Shown: piece after piece, positions 55,060 to 64,000 of the stretch
How positions within the stretch are numbered: the first letter of the stretch is position 1
Layout: the number at the start of each line of letters is the position of its first letter
Origin: Stenotrophomonas hibiscicola ATCC 19867
GTDB lineage: Bacteria; Pseudomonadota; Gammaproteobacteria; Xanthomonadales; Xanthomonadaceae
Length of the DNA stretch: 64,000 nt
NCBI RefSeq assembly: GCF_000382065.1
Contig: NZ_KB907498.1
Location: forward strand, 254,714-318,713
Reading direction: 5' to 3'
The notes under the pieces: model-generated
Told to the model about the DNA's origin: nothing
The model's input: only the letters and a program-made list of their open reading frames with translations
The model's database searches: none
Translations under genes and position numbers: made by a program

Positions 55060-56016
55060 TCAGAAGCGCACCTGCACCGGCAGCCCGGCCGGAAGCGTCT
55101 GCATGTCGCTGGCTTCATCCACTTCGATCTCGGCGAGGTAGCTCAGGCGCTCGACGTCATCGCCGGTCAGTGCGTAGTACGGGGTGAATGAAGGCTCGCT
55201 GCGGATCGCGCGCACATGGCCCTTCAGTACGGTGCGCCCTCCCTCCAGCTGTATCTGCGCCGGCTGACCGACCTTGACCTGCAGGCGCAGCGGCTGCGGC
55301 AGGTAGACGCGCGCATAGGGGCGCTCGCCAACCAGCATCACCGCCAGTGGCGCCCCGATCGGTGCCTGGTCACCCTGCCGGTACGGCAAGGCATCGATCA
55401 CGCCATCGCGCGGTGCGCGCAGCTGCAGCTTCTGCAGGTTGACGCCCTGCACCACCTGCTGCGCCTGTGCGGCGTCGGCGGCCGCCTGGCCCTGGGCGAT
55501 GTCCTGCGCGCGACTGCCGTGCACCCGTTCCAGCCAGGCCTGCTCGGCGGCACGCACGCTGGCCGCGGCATTGCCGGCGGCCGCCCGTGCACGGTCCAGC
55601 TCGGCGGCGGCGATCAGGCGCTGGCGTGCCAATGGTTGCACGCGCCGATAGTAGGCAGTGGCTTCAGCAGACTGCGCGCGCAACGCGGCCAGTTGTGCCT
55701 GGGCCTGTGCGATCTGTTCCTGCCGCGGGCCGAGCTTCAGCTCTTCCAGCTGGGCCTGCGCGCGCGCCGTGTCGGCCTGCGCCACCGCGAACTGCGCGTC
55801 GCCGCGGGCGGGGTCGAGCTGCATCAGCACGGCCCCGGCCTTGACCCGCTGGCCCTCGCGCACCTCCAACGTGGCGATCACCTCGGCCGCCGGCGCCGGC
55901 ACCGTGATCCGGTCCCACTCCAGTGTGCCCAGCGCCGTTGGCGTTGACTGCCCACAGCCTGCCAGCAGGCCGATGGCCGCCAGCCCGAGTCCACGCATCC
56001 CGTTGCCGATGCCCAT
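55060..56016 (-). CDS. HlyD/YbhG-family adaptor lipoprotein
   Basis: 318 aa. The start ATG (56016-56014) is preceded by AGGAGGGG at five bases, an unusually strong ribosome site. Lipoprotein signal GLAAIGLLAGC, acylated Cys about residue 21. A coiled-coil Ala/Gln-rich segment (about 80-190) is flanked by lipoyl-like halves (VIATLEVREGQRVKAGAVL and LQLRAPRDGVIDALPYRQGD), then a beta-barrel domain. First gene of an export operon adaptor-ATPase-permease without a dedicated outer-membrane factor, so it would use a shared TolC-like channel. Confidence 0.9.
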   Translation of the reverse strand: MGIGNGMRGLGLAAIGLLAGCGQSTPTALGTLEWDRITVPAPAAEVIATLEVREGQRVKAGAVLMQLDPARGDAQFAVAQADTARAQAQLEELKLGPRQEQIAQAQAQLAALRAQSAEATAYYRRVQPLARQRLIAAAELDRARAAAGNAAASVRAAEQAWLERVHGSRAQDIAQGQAAADAAQAQQVVQGVNLQKLQLRAPRDGVIDALPYRQGDQAPIGAPLAVMLVGERPYARVYLPQPLRLQVKVGQPAQIQLEGGRTVLKGHVRAIRSEPSFTPYYALTGDDVERLSYLAEIEVDEASDMQTLPAGLPVQVRF

Positions 56017-56457
56017 ACCATCCCCTCCTGCGACGGCGACACGGTGCCAGCTGCCCCGTGCACCCTCAATGATTCCGATCAGCCCTGACGGTTTTTTCGC
56101 CACGTACGGGCGAGCCTTTTGCTGCAAGGCTCCTCTCCACCTATCCACAGCTTGATTCAGCATCATTCCACAGCTGGTGTGGAGAACCGAACGGGGGCGG
56201 CCGTACTGGGTGCCTGGCAGCGGAAGATGCGCTGCCGTCACAGGAGCCGGCCGGCTGTGACGGTTTTTTCACCACCGCCTCATACGCCTTGTGGCACAAG
56301 CACTGCGAAGGCCTATCCACAGGTTTTCGCGCCCCCCCTCCACACCGGGTGTGGAAAACCGCGTATCGGCCCGCTGCTGGCCGCATGCCCGGTACGCGCG
56401 TAACCTTGTCATCCCAAGTCCATCGCGGTGGACGGCGAACCCGCCCCACCCCAAGCA
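56017..56457. other. 440-base divergent region with a twice-repeated DnaA-box-like array
   Basis: Contains two copies of a block: TGACGGTTTTTTC, then about 42-50 bases later CTATCCACAG, then a TCCACA-N5-TGTGGA type inverted repeat followed by GA(A)AACC. No protein gene is supported here. It must also contain the adaptor (minus) and phoH (plus) promoters. Confidence 0.7.
56085..56360. repeat. Imperfect direct repeat (about 170-base period) with DnaA-box-like motifs
   Basis: Unit 1: TGACGGTTTTTTCGCCAC at 56086, CTATCCACAGC at 56141, TCCACAGCTGGTGTGGA at 56167-56183. Unit 2: TGACGGTTTTTTCACCAC at 56258, CTATCCACAGG at 56313, TCCACACCGGGTGTGGA at 56339-56355. Both units end in GAGAACCG or GAAAACCG. 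CTATCCACA is one base from the DnaA-box consensus TTATCCACA. Confidence 0.75.
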
Positions 56458-57444
56458 ATGAAAAGCATCGATCATCGAGACTTCACCCTGTCGCCGGAAG
56501 ACAACGAGCGATTGGCCAACCTGTGCGGCCCCTTCGACGGGCACCTGCGCCAGATCGAGCTGAAGCTCGGCGTGGAGATCGCAAACCGTGGCTTCGTGTT
56601 CCGCATCAGCGGGCCCAATGAAGCCATCGTGGAGGCGCAGAAGCTGGTTGAAGCGCTGTACGCCGAAGCCGGCGAGACCGTCTTCGACAACCACGCCATC
56701 CATCTGCGCCTGGCGCAGGCCAATGTCGAGCAGATCGCCGAACGCTCCTACGAAGCGCAGGAGGTCGCGATCAAGGTCAAGCGCGGTACGGTACGTGGCC
56801 GTGGCGCCAATCAGTCCCGCTACCTGCACCAGATCGCCACCCACGACATCAACTTCGGCATCGGCCCGGCCGGTACCGGCAAGACCTTCCTGGCCGTGGC
56901 CAGCGCGGTCGAAGCACTGAACGAATCGCGGGTGCAGCGCCTGATCCTGGTGCGCCCGGCGGTGGAAGCCGGCGAGAAGCTGGGCTTCCTTCCAGGCGAC
57001 CTGAGCCAGAAGGTCGATCCCTACCTGCGACCGTTGTACGACGCCCTGTACGAGATGATGGGCGTGGAGAAGGTGGTCAAGCTGCTGGAGAAGAACGTCA
57101 TCGAGATCGCGCCGCTGGCCTACATGCGCGGCCGCACGCTCAACGATGCATTCGTGATCCTGGACGAAGCACAGAACACCACCATCGAACAGATGAAGAT
57201 GTTCCTGACCCGCCTGGGCTACGGCTCCACCGCGGTGGTCACCGGCGACCTGACCCAGACCGACCTGCCCAAGCACGTGAAATCCGGTCTGCGCGACGCC
57301 ATCGATGTGCTGCGTGAAGTCGAGGGCGTCAGCTTCACCTTCTTCGAATCCCGCGACGTGGTCCGCCACCCGCTGGTCGCGCGCATCGTCAGCGCCTACG
57401 ACCGCCGCGACCTGCATCAGATCCAGCCTGGAGCGACGCCATGA
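56458..57444 (+). CDS. ybeZ: PhoH-like ATPase (YbeZ)
   Basis: 328 aa; ATG at 56458. N-terminal KH-like region (about 1-105; [20 protein letters not shown]), then a P-loop NTPase with Walker [12 protein letters not shown] near 140, [18 protein letters not shown], and Walker [13 protein letters not shown] near 232. YbeZ works with the endonuclease YbeY in 16S rRNA maturation. It overlaps ybeY by ATGA. A DnaA-box-like repeat array lies in its promoter region. Confidence 0.95.
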   Translation: MKSIDHRDFTLSPEDNERLANLCGPFDGHLRQIELKLGVEIANRGFVFRISGPNEAIVEAQKLVEALYAEAGETVFDNHAIHLRLAQANVEQIAERSYEAQEVAIKVKRGTVRGRGANQSRYLHQIATHDINFGIGPAGTGKTFLAVASAVEALNESRVQRLILVRPAVEAGEKLGFLPGDLSQKVDPYLRPLYDALYEMMGVEKVVKLLEKNVIEIAPLAYMRGRTLNDAFVILDEAQNTTIEQMKMFLTRLGYGSTAVVTGDLTQTDLPKHVKSGLRDAIDVLREVEGVSFTFFESRDVVRHPLVARIVSAYDRRDLHQIQPGATP

Positions 57445-57926
57445 CCCGTGGTCCCGTGCGACTGGACGTCGCCGTCAGTTATGCCCTGCCGCGTGCCGGC
57501 CTGCCGGCGGCCGTGAGCTTTCGCAAGTGGGTGGCCGCTGCGTTGAAGGGCCGCATCCGCGAGGCCGATCTGGCCATCCGCGTGGTCGATGCCAAGGAAG
57601 GCCAGTCGCTGAACCGCCATTACCGTGGCAAGGACTACGCCACCAACGTGCTCAGCTTCCCGGCCGAAGTGCCCGAAGGCCTGCCCAAGGGCGTCAAGTT
57701 TCCACTGCTCGGCGACCTGGTGATCTGCGCACCGGTGGTGGCCCGCGAAGCCGACGAACAGGGCAAGGCGCTCAACGCCCATTACGCGCACCTGACCGTG
57801 CACGGCGTGCTGCACCTGCTTGGCTGGGACCACGAGGACGACAAGGAAGCCGAGGCGATGGAACAGCTGGAGCGCGACATCCTGGCCGAGCTCGGCATCG
57901 CCGATCCCTACGCCGGCGAGCGCTGA
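57441..57926 (+). CDS. ybeY: Endoribonuclease YbeY
   Basis: 161 aa. Zinc-site motif H121-x3-H125-x5-H131 in [14 protein letters not shown] is complete. It matures 16S rRNA 3' ends and takes part in ribosome quality control. The start is coupled to ybeZ. The next frame begins 38 bases on, with a GGAGG but no canonical start codon in place. Confidence 0.97.
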   Translation: MTRGPVRLDVAVSYALPRAGLPAAVSFRKWVAAALKGRIREADLAIRVVDAKEGQSLNRHYRGKDYATNVLSFPAEVPEGLPKGVKFPLLGDLVICAPVVAREADEQGKALNAHYAHLTVHGVLHLLGWDHEDDKEAEAMEQLERDILAELGIADPYAGER

Positions 57927-57964
57927 CGACCACGCACACCGGGTTCATCACGGAGGACAACCCC

Positions 57965-58579
57965 ATCGCGCTGTTGCCCGCACTCATCGCCGCTCTTCTG
58001 CAGGTAACCACTGCCCCGGGCATCGACCCCGACCGGGAACGACCGTCGCCGTTCCCGGCCAGCGACAGCGCGGCCGACATTGCCGCCAAAGTCGCCGAGG
58101 TGCAGGCCTTCTTTGACGTCAGCCAACAGACGGCCCGCCAGGCGGTCGCCGAGGCGCAGCAGCACGCATTGATGGAACGCTTGAGGGCGCGCCACGCGGC
58201 ACGCCTGGCCGGCATGTGGGTGGACAATGCGACGGGTTGGACCGTCGTCGTGCGATTGACTGGCCCAGCCTCCGAGGCGGATGAGACCCATCCAGGGGCG
58301 GACGGCCCGCAACGCGTGCGCTATATCATCGGCGCTTCAATGACCGAAGCGGAGATGCAGCGCCGTCTTCAGGCGCAGCAGGGCTGGTTCATCCCGCAGC
58401 TGCCCGGTCTGACCGGCTATGGCCTGGACGTCATGACCGGTGAACTGGAGCTGGAACTCCGGGATACCGCTGGCGCGCGCGCAACGGCGGCGACCGTGCG
58501 CGACCACCTGCAGGCGCTGCTGGGCTACCCGGTCAGGCTGCGCTGGTACCCAGCGGCATCGCAGCGCCGATCGCCCTGA
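57965..58579 (+). CDS. Hypothetical secreted protein, start codon unclear
   Basis: About 200 aa, not recognised. A GGAGG at 57952-57956 is eight bases from ATC at 57965; no ATG or GTG is nearby, and TTG at 57974 is the first accepted start but spaced 17 bases. From there IALLPALIAALLQ is a signal-like segment, then a charged helical part (VAEVQAFFDVSQQTARQAVA), then VDNATGWTVVVRLTG and a C-terminal RVRYIIGASMTEAEMQRR, GYGLDVMTGELELELRD. The VVVRLTGP/YGLD pattern is reminiscent of an alpha/beta inhibitor-like fold, only by impression. Codons keep high third-position G/C throughout. Confidence 0.55.
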   Translation: MALLPALIAALLQVTTAPGIDPDRERPSPFPASDSAADIAAKVAEVQAFFDVSQQTARQAVAEAQQHALMERLRARHAARLAGMWVDNATGWTVVVRLTGPASEADETHPGADGPQRVRYIIGASMTEAEMQRRLQAQQGWFIPQLPGLTGYGLDVMTGELELELRDTAGARATAATVRDHLQALLGYPVRLRWYPAASQRRSP

Positions 58580-58657
58580 CCCAGCCGGGCTGCAGGTGCC
58601 GGTCCGCGCGCTGCGCAATTGTTTGCCGCCTGGCATGGCGGCACAAGGAAACCAAGG

Positions 58658-59266
58658 ATGACCTCGGGAAACAGCTTCACGGCGATTGCAATGAGTGCGG
58701 GCCTGTTCGCAGGCCTGCTGGTGCTGGGCGCGTACACCGTGCGCCGCATCAGCGCCGGCGACCCCAGCGGCAGGCACTGGCTGCTGCGCAGCCTGGCCCT
58801 GCTCTCGCCCTTGTGCCTGCTGGCCGGGCTGGCGACCGGCATGATCGGCCCCCACCTCACGGGTAGAGCAGAACCCGTCCACCTGCCCGGGCTGTGGGAA
58901 ACGTCGATGGTGCTGATACTGGTCGGTGCCTTGACCCTGCCGGTGCTGTGGCGAACGCTGCTGCAGCAGCGGCTTGGCAGGCCGGTCAACGCGCTTCCGT
59001 TCTTCCATGCCAGCCGCACCTCGTTGCTGGTGCTGTTCGTGCTGGCCGTGATCTACGTGAAAGTGGCCAGGACAGCCGCATCGGAAATGTTGCCCTGGCT
59101 GACCAGCCCGGGCCTGTGGCCGGCGGTGGTGCGCATCGCGGGGCAATCGATGCAGATCACCACGCTCGCGGTCGTGCTTACCCTCTCACTGATGGTCGTG
59201 CGGCGGGCGATGACCGGTTTCCTGCGCCTTCTCAGCGGGCTGTTCAGGCGCTCACCGGAGCTATGA
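58658..59266 (+). CDS. Hypothetical polytopic membrane protein
   Basis: 202 aa; ATG at 58658 with AAGGA about ten bases upstream. Five or so hydrophobic segments: AMSAGLFAGLLVLGAYTV, LLRSLALLSPLCLLAGLATG, TSMVLILVGALTLPVLW, LLVLFVLAVIYV and TTLAVVLTLSLMVV. No family recognised. It ends overlapping the next gene (ATGA). Confidence 0.65.
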   Translation: MTSGNSFTAIAMSAGLFAGLLVLGAYTVRRISAGDPSGRHWLLRSLALLSPLCLLAGLATGMIGPHLTGRAEPVHLPGLWETSMVLILVGALTLPVLWRTLLQQRLGRPVNALPFFHASRTSLLVLFVLAVIYVKVARTAASEMLPWLTSPGLWPAVVRIAGQSMQITTLAVVLTLSLMVVRRAMTGFLRLLSGLFRRSPEL

Positions 59267-59853
59267 TGGGTGCCCTTCGCCTGCGGAAACCGCCCGTGTC
59301 ACTGCGCTGCTGCCTGCCCCTGCTGTGTGCCCTTGCGGTCCCATCCGCCTTCGCTTCCAGCGTCGACCTGCCGGCCCTGATCGAATGCCGCCAGGGCGTG
59401 GCCGAGCAGGCCGCGCTGGCGCCGCTGCTGGCCGATCCGCTGAAGGCCGTGGCCCAGGGCCTGCAGCCGCTGCCGCAGGGCAACCAGTTCATGAGCGAGT
59501 TCCGGCTGGCCAGCCCGATCACCGTCTTCGGCCAACAGACCGATCGGGTGGCGGTGGCCGACGCCAGCGTCATGGCCGTCCTCGACCAGGCCGACCCACG
59601 CCCGCTGGCCAAACGGCTGGAATTGGAGACCGGCTACGACCAGGACGGCAAGTTCATGGCCGGCCGCGAGCTGGTCAGCCGCGACGTGACCGACCCGAAG
59701 ACCGGCGAGGCCCAGATCGAGTCGATCATCCTCAGCGTCTCCACCGTGGCCTCCCACCCGGGCAAGACCCTGGCCGGCTGCACCTACAGCCTGGACCTGC
59801 CCGAGGAGGAGCCGGCCGCGGCCGCCCCAGCCCCGGCCACCGGCAGTCACTGA
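59263..59853 (+). CDS. Hypothetical secreted protein
   Basis: 196 aa. Two Met codons in a row at 59263-59268; the first overlaps the previous stop. The signal peptide RCCLPLLCALAVPSAFASS ends near residue 32, then a mainly soluble domain with LPALIECRQGVAEQAALAPLL and EFRLASPITVFG, two Cys (IECRQ, AGCTYS), and an Ala/Pro-rich tail. No family recognised. A possible terminator hairpin (59888-59911) lies between it and corC. Confidence 0.65.
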   Translation: MMGALRLRKPPVSLRCCLPLLCALAVPSAFASSVDLPALIECRQGVAEQAALAPLLADPLKAVAQGLQPLPQGNQFMSEFRLASPITVFGQQTDRVAVADASVMAVLDQADPRPLAKRLELETGYDQDGKFMAGRELVSRDVTDPKTGEAQIESIILSVSTVASHPGKTLAGCTYSLDLPEEEPAAAAPAPATGSH

Positions 59854-59887
59854 CAGGCCGTCACATCCTGCTAGACTTGGGTCAACG

Positions 59888-59911
59888 CCCGGCCTGCCGG
59901 GTGCCTTTTTT
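59888..59911 (+). terminator. Possible rho-independent terminator before corC
   Basis: CCCGG-CCTG-CCGGG followed by TGCCTTTTTTCC. A short 5-bp GC stem with a 6-base T-run. It could end or attenuate the ybeZ-ybeY unit before corC. Confidence 0.5.
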
Positions 59912-59917
59912 CCAGAG

Positions 59918-60795
<878 letters not shown>

Positions 60796-60799
<4 letters not shown>

Positions 60800-62046
60800 A
60801 GCGCCGCGGCCTGATCCTCATGGTGTGGCTGACACTCTACGTGTTGGCCATGGCCCTGCCGCTGGCCGCCTTCGCGCAGCCGGCGCCGGCCACACCTGCC
60901 GTGCCCGCGGCCAGCGCTGAAGCCCCTGCTCCGCGCATCGGCGTGGTGACCATGCAGCCGGGCACGGTGTTCTTCGAACGCTTCGGCCATGACGCCATCG
61001 TGGTGGTCGATCCGCTCAGCGGCGACGCAACCTCGTACAACTTCGGCTACTTCGACCCCTCCGAGGACGATTTCATCAGCCGCTTCGCACGTGGCGACAT
61101 GATGTATTACCTGGTGGCGCTGCCGCTGCAGCAGGACCTGTCGTACTACGACGAGACCGGCCGCGGTGCCAGCGTGCAATGGCTGGACCTGCGCCCGGAC
61201 CAGGCGCGTGCGCTGGCCGCTGACCTGGCCGAGCGGGCCAAGCCGGAAAACGCGCGCTACCACTACGACTATTACACCGCCAATTGCGCCACGATGGTGC
61301 GCGACACCCTCGACAAGGCGTTGGGTGGTGGCCTGCAGTCGCAGCTGTCGGGGCGCTCGCGTGGCAACACCTATCGCAGTGAATCGGTCCGTCTGGCCTC
61401 GCCGGCACCCTGGATGTGGCTGGGCTTCGATGTGGGCCTGGGGCCGTTCGCCGACCAGCCGCTGTCGCGCTGGCAGGAAGCGTTCGTCCCGATGCGCCTG
61501 GCCGATGCCCTGCGCCAGGCACGCAACAGCGATGGCCGGCCGCTGGTGCAGGCCGAACAGGAACTGTTGCCGCACCGCATCGATCCGGAGCCGAAGGAGT
61601 TCGCACGCCGCTGGTGGCCGTGGCTGCTGTGCGGCCTGGTGATCGCCGCTGGCGTGCTGGCGCTGCGCAACCGCCCGCGCCTGCTGGCCGGGCTGGCACT
61701 GCCGTTCTGGCTGCTGTGCGCTCTGTTGGGTGGCGTGCTGGTGTTCCTGTGGGGCTTCAGCATCCACTACGCCGCGTGGGCAAACCGCAACCTGCTGCTG
61801 CTTTCGCCGCTGGCCGTGCTGCTGCTGCCCGGTGCGATCGCGCTGCTGCGCCGGCGCCTGCCGGGACGCATGTTCAGCATCATGTTGTGGCTGCTGGCGG
61901 TACAGGCGGTGGCCGCACTGGTGCTGCACTGGCTGAGCCTGCAGGCCCAGTACAACGTGCAGTGGATCGTGCTGCTGCTGCCGGTGCACGCGGCCCTGGC
62001 GTGGGTGCTGGGGCGCCGTCCTCACTTGTCCGAAACACGGCCCTGA
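60796..62046 (+). CDS. DUF4105 domain-containing membrane protein
   Basis: 416 aa from a TTG start (60796) that overlaps the corC stop (TTGA). N-terminal signal (MVWLTLYVLAMALPLAAFAQ), a periplasmic DUF4105 domain (about 45-265) with VFFERFGHDAIVVVD, YNFGYFDP, RYHYDYYTANCATMVRD, then five C-terminal helices (WLLCGLVIAAGVLAL, LALPFWLLCALLGGVLVFLWGF and others). It occupies the place where lnt stands in E. coli. The Cys in YYTANCAT is a conserved DUF4105 residue. Role unknown. Confidence 0.88.
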
Positions 62047-62052
62047 CGCACG

Positions 62053-63075
62053 ATGGCGGGCATGTCATTGCCCGCCTCCGCTTCCGCCCCGGCTTCGGCC
62101 AACCCTACCTGCGTCATCAACTGCGTCCACTACGATGACGAGGGCAAACGCCACGACATCAGTCTGGACGCCATCAGCGATGTCATCGCCAGTGGCAATG
62201 GCTTCGTGTGGGTCGGCCTGTACGATCCCAACGACGATGTGCTGCTGAAACTGCAGGAAGAATTCTGCCTGCACGACCTGGCCATCGAAGACGCGCGCAA
62301 CGCACACCAGCGGCCCAAGGTCGAGACCTACGGCAATTCGCTGTTCGTGGTGGTGACCACCGCGCAGATGGTCGACGAGCGCATCCAGTATGGCGAAACC
62401 CATGCCTTCCTCGGCCCGCGCTTCCTGGTGACGGTGCGCCACGGCGCCTCGCTGTCCTACGCGCCAGTGCGCGCACGCGTCGAGCGCGAGCCGCAGCTGC
62501 TGAAAATGGGCCCGTCGTACTGCCTGTATGCGGTGACCGACTTCGTGGTCGACAACTACCTGCCGATCGTGCACCGCTTCCGCGATACCCTGGACCTGCT
62601 GGAGAAGGACATCTTCGCCGAGAACTACAAGCGCAGCACCGTGGTGCGCCTGTACGAGCTCAAGCGCGAACTGAACAAGATGCGCATGGCAGTGGCGCCA
62701 CTGCAGGACGTGCTTGCGCAGCTGCGCCGCTACCAGGGCGAACTGATCCCGGACGAAGTGAAGCTGTACGTGCGTGACGTGCATGACCATGCGGTGCGCA
62801 TCAGCGATGTGATCGACACCCTGCGTGAGATGCTGGGCACCGCGCTGAGCGTGAACCTTTCGCTGGTGACACTGGCGCAGGGCGAGACGGTCAAGCGGCT
62901 GGGTGCGTGGGCCGCACTCTTGGCGGCGCCGACGCTGATCACCAGCTGGTACGGCATGAACTTCAGCCACATGCCGGAGCTGAGCCAACCGTGGGCCTAC
63001 CCACTGATGATCGTTGGCGTGGGCGGCGTCTGCGTAGGGCTGTACCGGCTGTTCAAGCGCGCGAAGTGGTTGTAG
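62053..63075 (+). CDS. corA: CorA-family Mg2+/Co2+ transporter
   Basis: 340 aa. Large N-terminal cytoplasmic domain, then two C-terminal helices with the pore signature YGMNFSHMPE between them (GMN motif at about 301-303). It ends with a basic tail (FKRAKWL). Six bases after the DUF4105 stop, same strand. Together with corC it suggests a magnesium-related cluster. Confidence 0.93.
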   Translation: MAGMSLPASASAPASANPTCVINCVHYDDEGKRHDISLDAISDVIASGNGFVWVGLYDPNDDVLLKLQEEFCLHDLAIEDARNAHQRPKVETYGNSLFVVVTTAQMVDERIQYGETHAFLGPRFLVTVRHGASLSYAPVRARVEREPQLLKMGPSYCLYAVTDFVVDNYLPIVHRFRDTLDLLEKDIFAENYKRSTVVRLYELKRELNKMRMAVAPLQDVLAQLRRYQGELIPDEVKLYVRDVHDHAVRISDVIDTLREMLGTALSVNLSLVTLAQGETVKRLGAWAALLAAPTLITSWYGMNFSHMPELSQPWAYPLMIVGVGGVCVGLYRLFKRAKWL

Positions 63076-63079
63076 CGCG

Positions 63080-63234
63080 TATCGACCAACGGTCGATACC
63101 CACCATGCACGGGGGGCGTCGATACCCCGCAATCCGGTAGGCCCCGACCGTTGGTGGTGGCGCATGACCCGCTTCTGGTAGTGCCGGCCGCTGGCCGGCA
63201 ATCAGGGCAATGCAGGCCAGCGACCGGCACTACC
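63080..63234. repeat. Cluster of REP-like palindromes after corA
   Basis: TATCGACC-AAC-GGTCGATA at 63080-63098, a related degenerate inverted element at 63117-63155 (GTCGATACC and CCGACCGTTGG), then GGTAGTGCCGGCCGCTGGCCGGCA at 63177-63200 and its inverted partner TGCAGGCCAGCGACCGGCACTACC at 63211-63234. Several family variants are packed in 155 bases between convergent genes. Confidence 0.85.
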
Positions 63235-63242
63235 GCTCGGGA

Positions 63243-64000
63243 TCAAGCCACGTAAACGGTCTTGATGTTCATGAACTCATGGATGCCGTGGTCGGCCAGT
63301 TCCCGGCCAAAGCCAGACTGCTTGCTGCCGCCGAACGGCAGCCGCGCATCGCTTTTGACGATGGCATTGACGAAGGCCGCACCGCATTCCATGCGTTGCG
63401 CGAAGGCTTCGCCGCGCACCGGATCGCGCGTCCACACACTGCCGCCCAGGCCGAAGCGGGTGTCGTTGGCCACGCGCAGTGCCTCGGCCTCATCCTTGAC
63501 CCGGATCACCGCGGCCACCGGCCCGAACAGCTCCTCGTCATACGCCGGCATGCCCGGGCCGACATGGTCGAGCACCGTGGCCGGATAGCCGGCATGGGTG
63601 CCGGCTATCGGCTCACCACCGATCAGCACCCGCGCGCCCTTGACCACGCTGGCCTGCACCTGCTTGTGCAGTTCGTCACGCAGGTCGGCGCGAGCCATCG
63701 GTGCCAGCGTGGTGCCAGGCTTATCGGGATCGCCGTACTGGCGCTCGCCCGCCGCCTCCACAAAGCGACGGGTGAACTCATCGGCCACCGCCTCGACCAC
63801 GATGAAGCGCTTGGCCGCGATGCAGGTCTGGCCGCTGTTGTCGAAGCGCGACTTCACCGCTGCGGCCACGGTCTTGTCGAGGTCGGCATCGTCGAGCACC
63901 ACGAAGGCATCGCTGCCACCCAGCTCCATCACCGACTTCTTCAGCTGGCTGCCGGCATTGGAGGCGATCGAGCGCCCTGCCCGCTCGCTGCCGGTCAGCG
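63243..64000 (-). CDS. NAD(P)-dependent aldehyde dehydrogenase, succinate-semialdehyde type (partial)
   Basis: C-terminal 252 residues; the N-terminus is past the right edge. Catalytic Glu is in VMELGGSDAFVVL and catalytic Cys in FDNSGQTCIAAKRF. Later DEELFGPVAAVIRV and GGSKQSGFGRELADHG are typical of the succinate-semialdehyde dehydrogenase (GabD/Sad) branch. The last residues NIKTVYVA complete the fold. Other semialdehyde substrates are possible. Confidence 0.9.
   Translation of the reverse strand, partial: LTGSERAGRSIASNAGSQLKKSVMELGGSDAFVVLDDADLDKTVAAAVKSRFDNSGQTCIAAKRFIVVEAVADEFTRRFVEAAGERQYGDPDKPGTTLAPMARADLRDELHKQVQASVVKGARVLIGGEPIAGTHAGYPATVLDHVGPGMPAYDEELFGPVAAVIRVKDEAEALRVANDTRFGLGGSVWTRDPVRGEAFAQRMECGAAFVNAIVKSDARLPFGGSKQSGFGRELADHGIHEFMNIKTVYVA

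Overview
The window looks like chromosome from a gamma-proteobacterium of the Xanthomonadaceae, most probably the genus Stenotrophomonas. The evidence is high GC with strong G/C preference at third codon positions, many short GTAG-type palindromes between genes (the SMAG-type REP family known from S. maltophilia), Xanthomonadaceae-like gene order (comEC-exbB-exbD-msbA-lpxK-kdsB; petABC-sspA-sspB; fimU-pilV-pilW-pilX-pilY1-pilE) and a large Oar-like TonB-dependent receptor. The species is inferred, not proven. No prophage, transposase, CRISPR array or rRNA operon was seen.

Layout. 1-3839 (minus): a four-gene tripartite ABC efflux operon (outer-membrane lipoprotein, permease, ATPase, adaptor), with the adaptor cut by the window edge. 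4030-5998: an orphan membrane protein gene that lacks its own stop codon before a tRNA, then two identical tRNA-Gly(GCC) genes flanking an FAD oxidoreductase. 6073-17556 (minus): pgsA, uvrC, an NHL/thioredoxin-fold protein, a low-molecular-weight phosphatase, kdsB, lpxK, msbA, exbD, exbB and comEC, mostly joined by 4-base ATGA overlaps. 17616-19632 (minus): an OmpR-type two-component pair. 19633-22266: a cluster of small, mostly unrecognised genes, including a membrane-anchored thioredoxin-fold protein followed by two tandem cysteine-rich secreted peptides with near-identical leaders and divergent mature parts. This is the best candidate here for an undescribed system. 22363-25572: two tRNA-Val(GAC), uvrB, a lone FimT-like pseudopilin and tRNA-Asn(GTT). 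25612-32503 (minus): the type IV minor pilin operon.

32665-37527 (minus): ppnN and an Oar-like TonB receptor separated by two terminator hairpins. 37760-45732: a degenerate short-chain dehydrogenase, monothiol glutaredoxin, Fe/Mn superoxide dismutase, a carboxymuconolactone-decarboxylase-fold protein, purK-purE, a Trm112-like protein, nadC, two DUF proteins, sspB, and sspA interrupted by an in-frame amber codon. 45867-48488 (minus): the cytochrome bc1 complex. 48673-52933: a lytic transglycosylase, a WYL regulator divergent from a glutathione transferase, and miaB. 53007-56016 (minus): a second ABC export operon (adaptor, ATPase, ABC-2 permease). 56085-56360: two copies of a DnaA-box-like repeat upstream of phoH. 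56458-63075: phoH, ybeY, three lineage-type hypothetical genes, corC, a DUF4105 protein and corA. The right edge cuts an aldehyde dehydrogenase.

The genes mostly serve the envelope (lipid A synthesis and export, phospholipid head groups, efflux, type IV pili), DNA repair (uvrB, uvrC), respiration, and RNA maturation and modification (miaB, ybeY). Translational coupling by stop/start overlap is pervasive.
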